DNA from: Actinomycetes bacterium | GTDB lineage: Bacteria; Actinomycetota; Acidimicrobiia; Acidimicrobiales; RAAP-2 | Assembly: GCA_021818265.1 (NCBI GenBank) | Contig: JAKAEP010000010.1 | Coordinates: 1 to 36,280 of the forward strand | DNA length: 36,280 nucleotides | Direction of reading: 5' to 3' | Part shown: positions 31,773 through 36,280 of the stretch, piece after piece | Layout: each line of letters opens with the position of its first letter | Position numbering within the stretch: the first letter of the stretch is position 1 | Translations under genes and position numbers: made by a program | The notes under the pieces: generated by a model | Seen by the model: the letters and a program-made list of their open reading frames with translations, nothing else | Database searches by the model: none | What the model was told of the DNA's origin: nothing

Positions 31773-33491
31773 CTACATCCGCTCGGGCGCCTCGATCCCG
31801 AGGACCGAGAGGCCCAGGCGCAGCGTCCGGGCCGTCAGCTCGCACAGGGCCAGGCGCTCGGTGCGCGTCGGCCCGTCGGCCGCGAGCACCGGGCACGCGT
31901 CGTAGAAGGCGGTGAAGCGCTGGGCCAGGTCGAACAGGTACGTGCAGAGCCGGTGGGGCTGGAGGCTCGAGAGGGCCGCGTCGAAGGCCTCGGGCAGGGC
32001 CAGCAGACCGGTGGCGAGGTGGCGCTCGGCGGGCGTCGCGAGCGCGAAGGCCACCTCGCCCCACTCGACCGGCGCCTCCAGGCGACGGAAGATCGAGCGC
32101 ACGCGGGCGTGGGCGTACTGCAGGTACGGGCCGGTGTCGCCCTCGAAGGCCACCATGCGGTCGAGGTCGAAGACGTAGTCGTGGGTGCGGTCGGTCGACA
32201 GGTCGGCGTACTTGATGGCCGCGCGCGCGATCTGCAGGGCCAGGTGGTGGCGCTCGGGCTCGCCCATCTCGGCGTGGCGCTCGGCGAGGGAGGCCTCGGC
32301 GCGCGCGGTGGCCTCGTCGACGAGCCCGACGAGGCGCACCGTCTCGCCGGCTCGGGTCTTGAACATCTTGCGGTCCGGGCCGAGCACGTGGCCGAAGTTC
32401 ACGTGCTCGCAGCGCACGCCCTCGGGCAGCCAGCCCGCCTCGCGGGCGACCTCGAAGACCATGGCGAAGTGCTGGGACTGCGGGGTGCCCACGACGTAGA
32501 GGAGCTCGTCGGCGCGCAGGTTCCCCACGCGGTCGCGGATCGCCGCGAGGTCGGTCGCGGCGTAGCCGAAGCCCTCGTCGCTCTTTTGGACGATGAGCGG
32601 CAGCGGCTCGCCGTCGCGGTTGGCGAACCCCCGGGGGAAGACGCAGCGCGCCCCGTCGCTCTCGACGAGCAGCCCGGCCGCCTCGAGGTCGGCCACCACG
32701 CCCTCGAGCATCGGGTTGTAGAAGGACTCGCCGACGACGTCCTCGGGCGACAGGGTGACGTCGAGCTTGGCGTAGACCTCGCCGAAGTAGCGCACCGACT
32801 GATCCACGAGGACCCGCCAGAGCCGCAGCGTCTCGGGGTCGCCGCCCTGGAGGGCCACCACCCGGAGCCGGCTGCGCTCCTTGAACGCGTCGTCGGCGTC
32901 GAACTTCACCCGCGCGTCGCGGTAGAAGGCGTTGAGGTCGCCGATGCCGAGCGTCGCGGCGGCCCGGGCCTCGCCCAGGTCGACGAGGTGCTCGATGAGC
33001 ATCCCGAAGGGCGTGCCCCAGTCGCCCACGTGGTTGCGGGCGATCACCTCGTGGCCGGCGAAGCGGTACATACGGGCCAGCGCGTCGCCGATCACCGTCG
33101 AGCGCAGGTGGCCGACGTGCATCTCCTTGGCGACGTTGGCCGAGGAGTAGTCGATCACGACCCGGTGGGCCGGTCCGGCCGGCGCGACCCCGAGGCGGGC
33201 GTCGCCGAGCAGCGCCCCGAGCGCCGCCGAGAGGTAGGCCGTGGTGAGGGTGAGGTTGATGAACCCCGGCCCGGCCACCTCGACGGTGGCGAGGTCGGCG
33301 ACCTCGAGGCCCGCGACGACGGCCTCGGCCACCTCGCGCGGGGGCCGGCCGAGCGCCTTGGCGAGGGCCATGGCCCCGTTGGCCTGGTAGTCGGCCCGGT
33401 CCGAGGCCCGCAGCACCGGGTCGGCGCCGTGCCCGACGCGGTCGAACGCCTCGGTGAGCCGGGCGTCGAGCAGGTCGTAGGTCGAGGTCAC
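31773..33491 (-). CDS. argS: Arginyl-tRNA synthetase
   Basis: Charges tRNA-Arg with arginine. The 572-residue protein has the N-terminal Add-1 domain (to about residue 95), then the catalytic core with the HIGH-type motif HVGH at 125-128 in [21 protein letters not shown]. The KMSK-like loop appears as [15 protein letters not shown], the usual ArgRS variant. The C-terminal anticodon-binding helices end [17 protein letters not shown] at 33491 follows a run of five G. It is divergent from acnA across 77 bases. In many actinobacteria argS is followed by lysA and thrA genes; here it is followed by the Thr-rich pair instead. Confidence 0.96.
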   Translation of the reverse strand: MTSTYDLLDARLTEAFDRVGHGADPVLRASDRADYQANGAMALAKALGRPPREVAEAVVAGLEVADLATVEVAGPGFINLTLTTAYLSAALGALLGDARLGVAPAGPAHRVVIDYSSANVAKEMHVGHLRSTVIGDALARMYRFAGHEVIARNHVGDWGTPFGMLIEHLVDLGEARAAATLGIGDLNAFYRDARVKFDADDAFKERSRLRVVALQGGDPETLRLWRVLVDQSVRYFGEVYAKLDVTLSPEDVVGESFYNPMLEGVVADLEAAGLLVESDGARCVFPRGFANRDGEPLPLIVQKSDEGFGYAATDLAAIRDRVGNLRADELLYVVGTPQSQHFAMVFEVAREAGWLPEGVRCEHVNFGHVLGPDRKMFKTRAGETVRLVGLVDEATARAEASLAERHAEMGEPERHHLALQIARAAIKYADLSTDRTHDYVFDLDRMVAFEGDTGPYLQYAHARVRSIFRRLEAPVEWGEVAFALATPAERHLATGLLALPEAFDAALSSLQPHRLCTYLFDLAQRFTAFYDACPVLAADGPTRTERLALCELTARTLRLGLSVLGIEAPERM

Positions 33492-33568
33492 GCCCCCAGT
33501 CTCGCACGGGCCCGCGCGCGCCCGACGCGCCCAGCGACGGGTGCGTCGGGGCGCGGCAGAATGGGGGC

Positions 33569-36247
<2,679 letters not shown>

Positions 36248-36280
36248 CCCGAGAGCGCGCCGCGCACGGCGGTGTCCACG

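Noticed and set aside
33492..33568. CAGAAT just before acnA as a leaderless promoter
   Set aside because: No matching -35 and a G-run ribosome site is present, so the evidence is too weak to list.

Overview
The window is a very GC-rich, densely packed bacterial chromosome segment. Many genes start with GTG, and several overlap by 1 to 4 bases (GTGA, TGATG, ATGA). A mycofactocin cluster, an NDMA-type alcohol dehydrogenase, a DinB/DUF664 protein and a methylcrotonyl-CoA carboxylase together point to Actinomycetota. Class Acidimicrobiia or a relative is my best guess, as an inference only. No stretch longer than about 300 bases lacks a gene.

Layout. (1) 13-3283: cydD-cydC, the exporter needed for cytochrome bd assembly. 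(2) 3285-4983: a DinB/DUF664 protein (minus) and a membrane diguanylate cyclase (plus). (3) 4980-9286: mccB-mccA (minus) and a divergent TetR regulator, with a perfect inverted repeat between them. (4) 9303-10721: pyruvate kinase. (5) 10785-13707: btuF-btuC-btuD (minus) behind a cobalamin riboswitch, which identifies this as a corrinoid importer. (6) 13778-19102: an APC permease divergent from a glutamine-synthetase-like ligase, aldehyde dehydrogenase and SDR operon, probably for amine or polyamine uptake and gamma-glutamylation. (7) 19099-20016: a cysteine-synthase-family enzyme. (8) 20137-22326: an MMPL transporter with a CsoR-like palindrome at its probably leaderless promoter.

(9) 22374-27358: the most distinctive region, a mycofactocin locus. 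mftA (a 34-residue precursor that is easily missed), mftB, mftC, mftD and a mycofactocin-type SDR run on the minus strand; mftF runs divergently. No mftE peptidase gene is present in the window. (10) 27344-30899: an NDMA-type alcohol dehydrogenase, a TauE/SafE exporter and a small membrane-anchored protein on the minus strand. A complete 1075-bp IS481-type element with 25-bp imperfect terminal repeats and a 6-bp target duplication has inserted exactly at the dehydrogenase stop codon, splitting what was a tight operon. (11) 30957-31665: two overlapping genes for membrane-anchored Thr/Pro-rich proteins. (12) 31773-36247: argS and acnA, divergent housekeeping genes.

How they fit together: the mycofactocin block makes the redox cofactor, and the linked SDR and NDMA-type dehydrogenase are the kinds of enzymes that use it for alcohol oxidation. 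Flanking modules feed central metabolism: MCC (leucine or branched acyl-CoA), amine glutamylation, pyruvate kinase and aconitase. Regulation readable from sequence includes the cobalamin riboswitch, the TetR-type operator, the CsoR-like palindrome and an inverted repeat between the permease and ligase genes.
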